Assembly: GCA_907163345.1 (NCBI GenBank)
Contig: CAJQUN010000052.1
Coordinates: 4,030,001-4,094,000, forward strand
Length of the DNA stretch: 64,000 nt
Source: Haberlea rhodopensis
Taxonomy: Eukaryota; Streptophyta; Magnoliopsida; Lamiales; Gesneriaceae
Direction of reading: 5' to 3'
Of the stretch, positions 47,186 through 58,035 are shown piece after piece (the first letter of the stretch is position 1; each line of letters begins with the position of its first letter). A program made the translations under genes and the position numbers. Below the pieces are notes generated by a model. The model searched no databases and had not been told where the DNA came from. It saw only the letters and a list, made by a program, of their open reading frames with translations.

Positions 47186-48941
47186 CGAAGGCGGGTCTCG
47201 AACATATTTAGGTGCACTTGGTATAACAAACACCAACACATATATTAGTGTATATATATGTATATATGTATAGATCGAAATATGAGCTGATATTTGATAC
47301 ACATCGGCTACTATAGCATTCCCCCAAACAAAAAAAGTAAAAAAAGAAAAAGCAAGTCAACCTGTTAGACATTATTCATGATTCGAATAATTAATTTAAT
47401 AAATGAAGTTGTACACATTTTTGCTTTTTAATAATAAAAATAATAATTAAATTAAAACAAACATACATATTTTAGGAATAACCAAAGATCGAGCTTCTTG
47501 TTTTTCCCACATAGGCACCGCTGCTCATGGTTCTTTGTCAGATTCTTCATCAAATAATAATTAAGGAAACTAATTTATTTTTTCCAAGTTGAATTTGTCT
47601 GTGGGCACGTTGGAAGCAAAACACAGATCGGTACATTTAGTTTAAGGCATTATGTTGATTAAACTAAGCACCTTTAGATGTACAGTGTATTCACTTGAAT
47701 TAAAAAAAAAATGTGCATGCACTTACAAGTATATCAAATCAAAACATTTAAAAATGGGGACAAAAAGCATCAAAATAAGTGCGTAATTGGGGTGGAGTCG
47801 GGATTTAAAATTTTCTAAAATAGCTCATATCGTAGCGATAAATTAGGGTTAAATAACTAGCATGATTTTGAGGATCGGCTAAATGACGAAATTTTCGAAT
47901 ATTCAAACTTACATGGGGCAGCAAAAGCGCAACATATTCTTTAGGTCGCTGTATGTAACCATATATTTGGCTAAGTAGTTGTTAAGAATTAAGATGGATC
48001 GTCCTATTTATTTATTACATATAATTGGAAAAGGAGGGAATCATCCAAATATACATCATTATGTATGCGAATGAAAGCAAGTAAATACGGCGGACCCAGA
48101 AAAAAATTTGGGGACGATTCAATGGTCCAAATTTAATTTGAACGGTCTCATTTCCCTAACTTATCCGGTATCATAAAGCACGGATATATCTACATAACAA
48201 AGCAGACGTTGAAGACACGTACGATTCTATTAGGCCAAAAATAATAATAGTATGAGTTTTTTTTTTAAAAAAAACAATTTATAAATTGCATTTTGCTACC
48301 GAAAAATTATATTTTCCCCCCTGAAATTATATTTTGATCCCTTAAAAAATTACCCTCGATTTTTTATGTAATATTTTTCGTCTCCCTTAACTTTGAGGCT
48401 AGATTCGCCCTTGATTGAAGACTCGTGAGCTTCAGAATTATTGACATTTTATCAACGTATTTAATTCTTTGCTAATTTGAGAGATGCAAATAAGCATATT
48501 TTTTGAAATGTAACATACAATAGTAATGAATTAGGATGCAAAAGACTTGAGTCATCTCATGACTAGGATGTTTTTCGAACCATGTTAATCAAAGTTTGTT
48601 TCAAATTAATGTACATTACAACAATAACCATGGAATAGTTAATATTCATTTTCCTCGGTGCACTCAAAATGATACTCTTATGTTAGATCAAATGGTTCAA
48701 ATTTGATCGAATGATAACATTTCCTTTTTGGTATTTTGTGAACCTTTTTAATTAATTCTTTTTTTTTCCTTTTTCCATGAAATTCATTAAATAAACTTAT
48801 GGGAAATAAATAAATTAAAAAATGATAATGAGTACTTTAGTATTTATTTAATTTTAAAAAATAAAAGAATCAATAAATGCAATTATACAATATCCTATAA
48901 ATTAGGTTTCATCCGACTACTACATATTGTATAACTATAAA
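47186..48941. other. 3' flank of the minus-strand EXO gene
   Basis: AT-rich with no gene. Contains a small hAT-like relic (next entry). About 50 bp just beyond the EXO stop match the 3' flank of the second EXO gene (TTATACAATATGTAG). Confidence 0.5.
48088..48412. mobile_element. hAT-like MITE relic, GGCGGACCC/GGATTCGCCC ends
   Basis: Left end ACGGCGGACCCAGAAAAAAA and right end GGCTAGATTCGCCCTT form an imperfect inverted pair of the common plant CAGGGGCGGAxCC type, about 325 bp apart. TSD not clear. Confidence 0.45.
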
Positions 48942-49898
48942 TCAAACCAAAGTGGAACATTTAGAAGTTTTAGGATCATATATCGCCGGAAGAAGGTATT
49001 TCCGGCCATTCGCACCATTTGCATTGTAGCTACCGCCGGTGGTGGGATCCAACAACAAGTCTCCGGCGTAACCTGGATAGGCCCCTTTTCCGTACACACC
49101 AGGGCAAGCCGAAGCAGCTTCCAATGGAGCAGAAGACGGGCCTTGATAAAACCCGTTTCCAAACGGGTTCGTCGCAGTTCCGGCCAAAAGCCCGGATAAA
49201 ACAGTCACCACTCCGTCCATCCCCAGATCATTGTTAGGGGCAACCAATGGTGGGTTCTGCGGGCCGTAAATGGGCTGGTGGAAAGGCCAAGCACAGTAGC
49301 CCGGGCACTGTGTCTCCGAATTGCCAACCCAAATGTACGCAAATTTCTGATTCTTCCCCTTCACGATGGAGCTCTTGGATCCGTGTGTTCCGCACCTGTT
49401 TACACAGAACCCGTCGACGGTGACATCGGAAGCCGTCAAAACAACGTTAATGGCGTTGCTCTGCTCTCCCTTCGACGCCAGCTGTACGATCAGTTTCTGT
49501 GAGAGAGATTTCCCGAGGGAGTATTTCTCGTCGAGGATTTGTTTGCCCAAATGCAGAGATAGTGAGGATGGGTTTTTGGAGTTGGCGAGGTGGTAGTATT
49601 TCTCGATGCCATTCCACCATGTGGCCACCGATGGGTTGTTTCTGGTGGTGGCGGAATCGGACAAGGAGGCGATGAAATCGGTTACGATGGCCCTTTGGGA
49701 TGGCTTGAATCTCCCATACCATATAAGATTCACAGAGATTGTGCCTTGCAGAAGGGCGCCTTTGTGGTAGCGAAGAAGCTGGTTCTGCTGGTCTTGCGTC
49801 GCAGTGGTGGCAAGAATTCTCGAAGCAAAACACAGATTGAGTGTAGAAAACAGAACCAAGAGTAGAAATTTAACATGGAAACAATGGTGAAAAGCCAT
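48942..49898 (-). CDS. EXO: EXORDIUM-like / phosphate-induced protein 1 (copy 1)
   Basis: Intact single-exon ORF of 318 codons, the usual length for this family (EXO of Arabidopsis is of similar size). Residues 1-26 form a signal peptide (MAFHH, then LLLVLF, ending CFAS). The rest is one Phi-1 domain with LIWYGRF near residue 60, WWNGIEKYY about 95, the Cys-rich GFCVNRCGTHG about 168-178, YIWVGNS, CPGYCAWPF, GMDGVVTVLSGLLAGT and the C-terminal NGRKYLLPAIYDP. Known: EXO/PHI-1 proteins are secreted to the apoplast and promote cell expansion. EXO responds to brassinosteroid and PHI-1 to phosphate. A CTATAAATAT box lies at 50006-49997, 99-108 bp before the ATG. The gene faces a near-identical copy at 58036. 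No defect seen. Confidence 0.95.
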   Translation of the reverse strand: MAFHHCFHVKFLLLVLFSTLNLCFASRILATTATQDQQNQLLRYHKGALLQGTISVNLIWYGRFKPSQRAIVTDFIASLSDSATTRNNPSVATWWNGIEKYYHLANSKNPSSLSLHLGKQILDEKYSLGKSLSQKLIVQLASKGEQSNAINVVLTASDVTVDGFCVNRCGTHGSKSSIVKGKNQKFAYIWVGNSETQCPGYCAWPFHQPIYGPQNPPLVAPNNDLGMDGVVTVLSGLLAGTATNPFGNGFYQGPSSAPLEAASACPGVYGKGAYPGYAGDLLLDPTTGGSYNANGANGRKYLLPAIYDPKTSKCSTLV

Positions 49899-50060
49899 TC
49901 TAAGAAATTGTGAAATGAAAGAGAGAGTGAGAATCTGAGTAGGTTTAGGAGATTGAAGTTGTGGATTGGTATGAATCCTGCAATGGTGGGAGTGTGATAT
50001 TTATAGTGTTGATAAATTGTTAATACTAGCAGGTGACGCACACGCGTTGCGTGTGTAACG
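49899..50060 (-). promoter_or_regulatory. 5' UTR and core promoter of EXO copy 1
   Basis: TATA-like CTATAAATA at 49997-50006. The leader contains CTTCAATCTCCTAAA and CTCACTCTCTCTTTCAT, which recur in the leader of the other EXO gene. A CACACGCGTTGCGTGTGT imperfect palindrome lies at 50039-50056. Confidence 0.65.
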
Positions 50061-51723
50061 TAATATATAATGCATACGAATTGATACGTGTAATGAAATA
50101 AATGAGACATATACATTGATTAATATTACAATTCAAAAGATGCAACAAAGAACCACAACAAATCATTGGAGGAGTAGTTTGATAAATTCAAATTTGTCAT
50201 ACTAAGGTAGTTAATATAAGGGGCTTATGCATTATAATATAGTAAGATTATTATTTTTGAATTTAGGAAAGTGAGGAGAAAGAGAAAGAGTACGCGTTTT
50301 TTCAAGTGCAATGTCATAAATATATTAACGGGTTGCCAGCCTTTTAGCTCTTTATTACCTTTGAATTCAATCCCACTCACACTTTTAATAAAAACAATTT
50401 CGCAAATTTTATCGTAAAAATTACTCTGACGTTAATAATAATTATTATGATAATATTAAATTATTTTTTAAAAATACTTTTCTATAATATTCGTAATTCT
50501 ACTATTAAATAATTATTTTACTTTTAATTTTTAAAAATAATATATATATATTTCAAAATTATATCTCTCATACTAATAGAAGAAAAAAATAGACCAATAC
50601 ATTCTTGCATAATGTGATATCTCCGGTAAAAAAAATTATCTCTTTGTTATGTAATATTTACCTTGAAAATTTAGGAATAATCTTTTCATATTATTTTTGT
50701 CGATTTTTTATATTAAATAACTTTTTTTATTTTTTTTTATAATATAACTTTTTTTATTTCCAAATAAACGCGTAAAGGTTCTACTAAGGCAGCTCTTAGT
50801 ATATGACAATATTTCAAAATTGATAAGATCATATTCCAAAAATTTTAATTAAAATGATATTTATGTCATGAAACGTTATTATTTAATGGTGAAATTCGTT
50901 ATTATTCAAACTAGAGAGAGTGGTAATAAATAATTCACCCTTGAAAATAAATAAGTGAACCAAATAAAGGAGTGGAATTCTTTTAATTTTTTTTTTGAAA
51001 AAACAATTGTGAGGTTTTGGAATTTAATTTGATACATAGGATCCGATGTTGCAATGAATGTTAGCTCCAAAAGCACAAAAGAACAAAAAGCGTTGCAGCT
51101 TACCTACAACAAAAATTTCTCTTGCTAATGTTATAATTAAAAAATAACATATATCTTCCCTGCAGTGTATTTTTATATCAAATAATAGAGGACATAGTTG
51201 TAATTTTTCTTATATATTTACAAGCTAGATGAGGTGATATTGTAATATAGTTATTATTCATGGGAGCTAGCTATAATTGTTCAAACGACAGAGAGAATAT
51301 GTAATATAGTTGTTCTACAAGAGAGACAGCTGTAATTATTCTGTTACATAAATAATAATAAAAAGAGCTCACAGGAAAAAGCTCATTACTCACATTAGAT
51401 AGACTCGAATTTGAGTTGTGCTTAGCGTAAAATATCTAACCCCTCCTCCCGTAGAAAAACATATAAATATGAATATGAGACTTGAATGAGTTTGGGGGTA
51501 GTTTGGGAAAGGTGGGTGAAGAAGAATAAATTATATAAAAGAGAGACGCATATTGACAGGCTGGAGGGTGTGTGGGCAATAAAGTGATCATAGGGAAGCG
51601 GGATTTTGACAAAAGGATAAATCCAGTTGGCGCTGCCTACTTTACTTGATATGTGTGACACCACTCTTGCATGGTTTTCTATTCCCCATTGGGAATTAGG
51701 TCTACGATCAGTTACATAATAAT
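50061..51723. other. AT-rich intergenic stretch
   Basis: No gene or defined repeat. It separates the EXO copy 1 promoter from a hAT-like relic. Confidence 0.5.
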
Positions 51724-52327
51724 CAGGGCGTAGCCAGGAATTTTATATTGGGGGTTGGAGGCAAAGACACTGCGGGGGTGAACGAGGCGACAATCCCATT
51801 GTGGGAATCGGGGCGGAGCCTCGAAAATTTTTTTTGTATAAACACTTCGTTCGTATACTCGTTAGCTATTATTTTATAATATCTTTCTCTACATGCATAA
51901 ATTTTACTCACCATTTAATTCTCAATCTTCTATATAAATATTTTATAATCCATTTAATTTAAATTTCAAATTAATATATACAATGGGTTTGATATTAGAT
52001 AGAAAAAAAATATACCAATTTTTTTAAATATATTTTTTAAAGATAAGCTTAAAAATGGGATAAATAAGTATTAAATTCTTTTTAAAAATAATTATAAAAG
52101 TAAACTTTGTTTAAATAAATCAAAAAATATTATGTAATGAAAATCCAATAAATTCTGAGATTCTTGGATGTAGAACTCACGACCTACTACTATCAAATTA
52201 AGATCTCTACCACCTGTGCAAAACCCTTTCATACGTTAGTCTTTGACAAAATATATATATATAATAATTCTGGGCAGGGCTGGGTGGGCTTCAGCCCACC
52301 CCAGCCCACACTGTAGATCCGCCCCTG
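51724..52327. mobile_element. hAT-like non-autonomous relic
   Basis: Left end CAGGGCGTAGCCAGGA. Right end, read on the minus strand, CAGGGGCGGATCTACA. A second GGGGCGGAGCCTCGAAAA lies inside at about 51810, suggesting two overlapping copies. Near the right end is a GGGCTGGGTGGGCTTCAGCC hairpin. At 52145-52215 the minus strand has a tRNA-like A-box/B-box pair (TGGTAGAGA ... GTGAGTTCTACATCC). The TSD cannot be judged because both flanks are AT repeats. Confidence 0.45.
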
Positions 52328-53561
52328 AATTAATAATAATCTTATTTAAAGGTAGTGTAATTTTTTATGGATAGTTTCTCTTCCAATGGTGTTGTAACAA
52401 CTCAAGACACTGCTCGTGAGATAATAACTCAAGTCACAATGGAATAGCATCAAATAATATGTGAAATGTTTTGTACTCTGGGGTGACATCAAAGATACGT
52501 GACAAGTTTTGTAAAATAAAAAATGACAACATTAAACTTTTGTATTGGGGTTGTCAGGGGCGGACTGATGATTTTCGGGAGGTGGGCAAAAAAATTATTA
52601 ACACAAAAATGGATGTCAAATTTTTTTATGGATCAAAATATAATTTAATGGGGGCAAAAAGTAATATAAAAAAAATTATTTTATGTATTAAAAAATTGGG
52701 CAATGGGGCGGGTTGTGACGCTACCTGTTGGTCTACTTGGCGGCGATTAATTGTCACAGTTCACTGCTGGGGCTCAGCTTGGTTAAGCCAACTTGGCTTC
52801 TGGGTTCCTTCCGTCATCCAAATATATTCCTTCGTCGACAGCATTGGGTGGGAGATTTGGATTTGAGGGCATGAACATTTGTTGACCTTTTATCAGTTTT
52901 AGTCTCTCGTATTCCCTTGTTTGTTCCTTAACTTCTGGAAGGCAGCAGCTCCTTGGATCAATCACATCCTGAGTTATATGGTTTGAGGAAACTTGATTTG
53001 GTACTGCTGGGTTATGTCATTTCCAAGTCAAGCTCTTTGGCATTTGACGTGCTTTACTCTACCGCTAGACTAGTTAGTTTGATTGTAAACCGATGTATCC
53101 TAGTCTTTGACCAAGTAAGCATATATAGTTGTTGTTTTTTCTTGTTTGATTTCATTATACTTTTGGGTTCGGATGGAACTTGGTTTGCAATTATTGTCAA
53201 TTATTGTATTTACTGTTCTTGTTAAAAAAAAAAAAACAAACAAATAAACCATTTGTATGATTGTATGATAACTATAAAAAGTATAATATCTATTATTATT
53301 TTTTGAATTTGAAAATTATTTTGAATTTAGCTTCAGTAGCACGATTCCGGTTCAAATCTAATATGTTTACTTAATTCAAATATTATTATTTAGCTCTATA
53401 AAATATATGCACAGATTATAGCTTAAGATTTCATAAGTTTGTTCGATTTTTTTTCATATTTTTATAAAAAAAATATTGAATATGTTGGGATCGGGTGAGC
53501 AGATATAATGTGGATTGAATATCTCAAGCTCTATTCGATTATTTTAAAAAAAATTCGGTCG
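52328..53561. other. Intergenic stretch with one more GGGGCGGA end
   Basis: TCAGGGGCGGACTGATG at 52555 resembles the left end of the same hAT-like family, but no partner end was found. The 52700-53230 part is less AT-rich than its surroundings and could be captured sequence. No protein was recognised on either strand. Confidence 0.4.
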
Positions 53562-54681
53562 TGTTAGCAACCAAAGGCTTTTTCTTGTTTAAAGACTGGT
53601 CAGTTGATTAACTAAAGATAAGTGTGGAAAGAACTCGATCGATGCAACGAACAAATTGAGCTCATGACAGCATACTCTACTGGAAAGAACATGGTAGATG
53701 ATGTCTACTGGACTAAAAAGAAATGTGGTACACTGAATACAAGCAATATGGCTAAGGTCTACTGATGAAACAATAGCAGTTAGTATATGCAGTAGATAAA
53801 TGCAGAATGTACATAACACAAGTAGTTATTTTTGGAAGTTCGAAGCAACGCTTTTAAGTCTCATTTTCTTCCTTTTCAGGAAGGATTCACTAGAAGATTT
53901 GGTTTACAATCAAACATGTGCAACCCACTTAGGCTAATACCACACAGATATCCTAAACTCATAGTCTACACAAACAACAAGTGTTTACACAATAATTTTG
54001 ACACACAGTCACAAATTATACAAACAATCACTCTACTGATACAAACAAAAAGCACAGTAAATTATGTAGAGAGTGAGAAATCTGATGTTGCATGGTGTTG
54101 CAACAATCTCGGTGCTGGTGTTCTCTTGAAGATCTGATAAATCTTTTACACGATGTCTTCAAAGCTTCTTGAATAAGCTGATATGATTTGGCAGCGGTTC
54201 GAATAACGGATTCTTCTTGTTTAAGAACTCTTGAATTAATGTCCCCTGATTCTGGAAAGTTTCAATAAATTGTTCTCTTATACAGTATTCCAACCCCATT
54301 AAATGAGCTTGAATCTGAGTCTTTTATACTTGAAAGATTGTAACAATAACAATGAATGTGAACCCAGATTTCGTACTGATGCTACAGTACTTTGTCCTTC
54401 TTGACCGGTGAGCATTAAATACATTGTTGTCATTTTCCCGTCAAGTATAGATGCATTTGTGAACTTCTGCAGAACTGTAATGCTTTCATTTAAGAGCAAA
54501 CAACGCCTAAACGATCAGTACTTTGAATATTTGAAATACTTCTCCTGAGTAGTTGGTAGACTAACTCTACGGCAAAGATAAACTCCAGTAGACTAGACTC
54601 CATTTGTAAGCTTCGGTAAAGTTTCGGTTGACTAGACTCCATCAGTAGAGTCCTATATATATCAAAATATGTTATCCAACA
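53562..54681 (-). mobile_element. Copia LTR with adjacent PPT, minus strand
   Basis: On the minus strand AAAATGGGAAAAT (a copia-type PPT) is followed by TGTTGGATAAC at 54681. A TATAAAAG box occurs near 54318-54325, and the probable LTR end TTGCTAACA lies at 53562. About 1.12 kb. No matching TSD and no second LTR, so it is a truncated remnant. ORFs at 53589-53819 and 53832-54137 are incidental. Confidence 0.6.
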
Positions 54682-55709
54682 ATTTTCCCATTTTTGATAT
54701 TATCTCAATTAAGCATTATCATCACTAGATATACTCTGAATACATCGATTGACTTTGTAAGCGTAGCTCTGATTCTTCCATTGATGTACCTAAACATAAT
54801 GATCCATCAAATATTTTTATATATGCCAAGTAGGTATCGTGCTATTAAACTGAATTATTTCAAAGTATTTTCTTATTCGAAATCTCAACTTTCATAAGAT
54901 CTATTTTTAGGTGGATTTGATTTCCCTCACACAACCGGTTTTGCATAAATATTGCATGGCTTCTAGTTTCTATAAATTCGACCACAACTACATAATACTC
55001 GATACATTAATATCCTCTCTCTAAAATAATTTTTTTTTCTGTTCCAACTTGATCTAAATATTATTAATTAAAATTTTGATAAATTAATAATCTCACCAAA
55101 TTAATAAAATTTATTGTCCCAATATTATTAATTTGATAAGAGGTTTTATTGTATTTGTATATGATCAAACTATATTCTTATTTGCTAATAATTGAAAATC
55201 GGCAAATACTTAATAAATTGAACTGATAAAAAGTTAAAAGTATAAAATGGAATCTTTTTATTGGAGGCAATAAATATGGGAAACATGGTTGCTGTCTGAA
55301 GGGTACTGCTCTCAAAGGCATCATTAACGAGGAATTTTTTTTCTTTTTTAAAAAAGATTCTAAATGAATGGTGATGATATCCCCAAGAACACTACTTTTA
55401 AGGGCATCATCAAACAAACCATAAATATGGGCAGAGCTGGTTTATATGGTTGACCGATTTAGCAATTATTATTGAGTGGCGCTTTAATTAATTAATAAAA
55501 CAATAATATATACAAATACATAGGCAACACCAACACCATCATACTCGTGACTTGTTTCCGTAAGCTGGCTCAACTTTACTGCCACCACCTTACAGCTATC
55601 ATCTGCTGCTAATTCTCCTCTCTCTCTGTGTCATTGTTTTGACTCACTATTCAAGCACACGCATTATATATATTATTATTATTATATTTATATAAGTATA
55701 TAAAATAAT
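54682..55709. other. AT-rich intergenic stretch
   Basis: The first ~200 bp may be the internal end of the copia remnant. Two related blocks (GGGTACTGCTCTCAAAGGCATCATTAA near 55300 and ACTACTTTTAAGGGCATCATCAAAC near 55390) form a short degenerate repeat. No gene. Confidence 0.4.
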
Positions 55710-56248
55710 GGGTAAAAAGCGTTAAAACACCATAACCTTCATCACATTTAGCACTTTATCCCTAACCTTTCAAAATATGCATTTAATCCCCTGAATAATT
55801 GTATGTAGTGCACAATACCTCCTCAACAATTTTCGGGCACAATTTTTCCAAATATTCTGGCTGCAGCTTCCCTCACGTGCATCACACATGCCACGGTCGA
55901 GGATATGTATGTCTTTTCATTAATTTTATGCAGGAATTTAAAGAGTATACCTATCAGAAAATACAAGAAAATAAATTTTATGAGTATACCCACGGTTGGG
56001 GAATTTTACTGGTAAAATTTCTGCAGATAATAAATGAAAAGACATGCAGACCGACCCTCGACCGTGGCATATACGACACACGTGATGGGATCTGCAGCCA
56101 GAATAATCTGAAAAATTGTTCCCGAATATTGTTTCAGGCGGTTAAGTGCACTACATACAATTGTTCAGGGGGTTAAATGCACATTTTGAAAGGTTGGGGG
56201 TAAAGTGCTAAATGTGGTGAAGGTTAGGGGGTTTAACGCTTTTTACCT
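55710..56248. mobile_element. Mutator-type MITE with long TIRs and perfect 9-bp TSD
   Basis: 539 bp. Ends GGGTAAAAAGCGTTAAAACACC and, inverted, AGGTAAAAAGCGTTAAACCCC form arms of ~225 bp around a ~90-bp loop. It is flanked by TAAAATAAT on both sides (55701-55709 and 56249-56257), a perfect 9-bp TSD, the hallmark of Mutator-like insertion. Neither arm encodes a transposase, so it depends on an autonomous partner. The ORF at 55799-56176 reads through the arms and is not a gene. Confidence 0.92.
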
Positions 56249-56487
56249 TAAAATAATATATGCATATTTGGTTGTTTATGATATATTTCATTTTTAAATA
56301 ATTGATTTAATTAGAATTTTTACAAAATGAAAATTTTCAAATACTTGATTTGGTTAAAATGAAGAACATCTCAAATTATAAATAAAGAACTTTTTTTTTT
56401 TTTTTTTAAAGTTACTAACCTTATAGGTAGGGGTTAGTTGAGAAAAATTGGGATAAATCGGGTAAAAAGATGCTGAAATTACTGATA

Positions 56488-57361
56488 TTTAAGAAGATTT
56501 GCCCTGCTTATTGTGCTTACGAAATTCGTCAATCTTCTCCCACGATACTACGACTTTTACTTATGTTAGTAGCACTACAAAACACAAGTCAAACAATCAC
56601 CGATGTCGAAAACTATATCTTTCAAGAAAAGATATGAAATTTAAATGCAATTGCACTTTGGATACTTCTCTTAATCTTGTGTCGCATATTGTTTGCAGAT
56701 AATTCTGTGTATCAAATGTTTTTCATTCAAGAGATCATCACTTAATTCCAACATGTGTCAGATACGACAGGATACGCCACGTGGTGTGTCCGTCACGGTA
56801 TCGTGGTATGTCCGATACTGTATGCAGTGATTTTTAGAAGTATCGGTTCAGAATATGTTGGTTCAGGTTCTTCGGATGTGGACCAGCCAAATCAAAGTAG
56901 TTAGTCTAATTGTTGGTTCACGTTCTTCGGGATGTGGTGCTTGTCCATATGAATTCTTCGTTGTAACAGCGGGTGTAGAAAATTGAGAGAAACAAGTCGA
57001 ATCAAGTGTTTCACACTTTGTTTTTAAGAATATTTTGTCCTGTATATAGTGTTTACGGAATTCGTCAATCTTCACCCAAGATACTACGACTTCTACTTGT
57101 GTTAGTTGCACTACAAAACACAAGTCTAATAATCATTATTGCAAACTCTCTTTCAAGAAATGATGTGAAATTGAAATGCAATTGCAGTTTGTATACTTCT
57201 CTCAATCTTGTGTTGCATATTGTTTGCAGAGAATTCTATCATCACTTAATTTTACGTTTTTATTTTAAAGAAGTTCGTCACAGTATAGCGTAGTGTCGCA
57301 TTGTGTCTATATCCATGGAGTGTTCGATATTGTAATTTTTAAGAGTATCAATTCAGAATAT
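56488..57361. repeat. Direct duplication of a ~350-bp unit
   Basis: 56488-56856 and 57028-57361 share ordered blocks: TTCGTCAATCTTC, GATACTACGACTT, GCACTACAAAACACAAGTC, AAATGCAATTGCA, ATCTTGTG..GCATATTGTTTGCAGA and ATCATCACTTAATT. The spacer contains two GGTTCRxGTTCTTCGG copies about 48 bp apart. ORFs in it are incidental. Confidence 0.8.
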
Positions 57362-57659
57362 GTGTCTTATAATGACTAAACAAAATAATACGTGTCAATT
57401 AAACCTCTTAGAAATATTTACTTAATTACTTTTACATTATTATTTTCATTTGGAAAACAAGTTTTTTTCAATTTTATTTACTTAAACACATACATATAGG
57501 TTTGTAATTTTTTTTTTAAATACATACATAAAGGTGCCAACGATTTTTATCATAAAATGCAAATATTTGAAAAAAACAAATAATCTTTAATAACACATAT
57601 GGTTTAAAATTTTAAAATTACTTGTATTAGAGTTTAAGCATATTAAATACTTTTTTGAG

Positions 57660-57760
57660 CTAATGGGTCTAGCCCAATTGATAAGAGCTTACATTCTTTG
57701 AAGCAATTTGAGTTCGAGTGTCGTAGTGTGCAAAAAATATTTAGCAAAAATCCATATTTT
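57660..57760 (+). mobile_element. tRNA-derived SINE-like segment
   Basis: A-box-like TAGCCCAATTGATAAGAGC at 57668-57686 and B-box-like GAGTTCGAGTGTC at 57710-57722 have the spacing and order of a Pol III promoter in a tRNA-derived SINE head. The acceptor stem is not conserved, so this is not a working tRNA gene. Confidence 0.5.
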
Positions 57761-58035
57761 TTTGACAGAAAAAAATCCACATATTTTTAGTAAATTTTTC
57801 AAGCTATTTTACAGATACTAGACAGTTGAAGCAGTGAAGCACCGCGGATTAGGCATTATTACACTTCTAAAGCCGCGTTCTCTTCTTTTCTCGGCACTTT
57901 CCTTCTAGGCCAAGTACGCAATTGTATATATACTCCTCTCCACAGTTGTTCATCAATCATCCCTCCCCGATTTCAATCTCCTAAAGCAGCCGAAAGCTAC
58001 TCAGATCATCACTCTCTTTCATTACACCATCAGAA
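57761..58035 (+). promoter_or_regulatory. Promoter and leader of EXO copy 2
   Basis: TATATATA at 57925-57932 lies 104-111 bp before the ATG, the same distance as in copy 1. The leader shares TTCAATCTCCTAAA and ACTCTCTTTCATT with copy 1 but not the sequence upstream of the TATA box. Confidence 0.7.

Noticed and set aside
49366..49833. ORFs antisense or shifted within the EXO genes
   Set aside because: Shadows of the EXO coding frame; the same shadows appear in both copies.
52783..52965. Possible captured exon on the minus strand
   Set aside because: Base composition is suggestive but no protein family was recognised and splice sites are not convincing.
57660..57760. Functional tRNA gene
   Set aside because: A- and B-box resemble tRNA but acceptor and anticodon stems do not pair; SINE origin is more likely.
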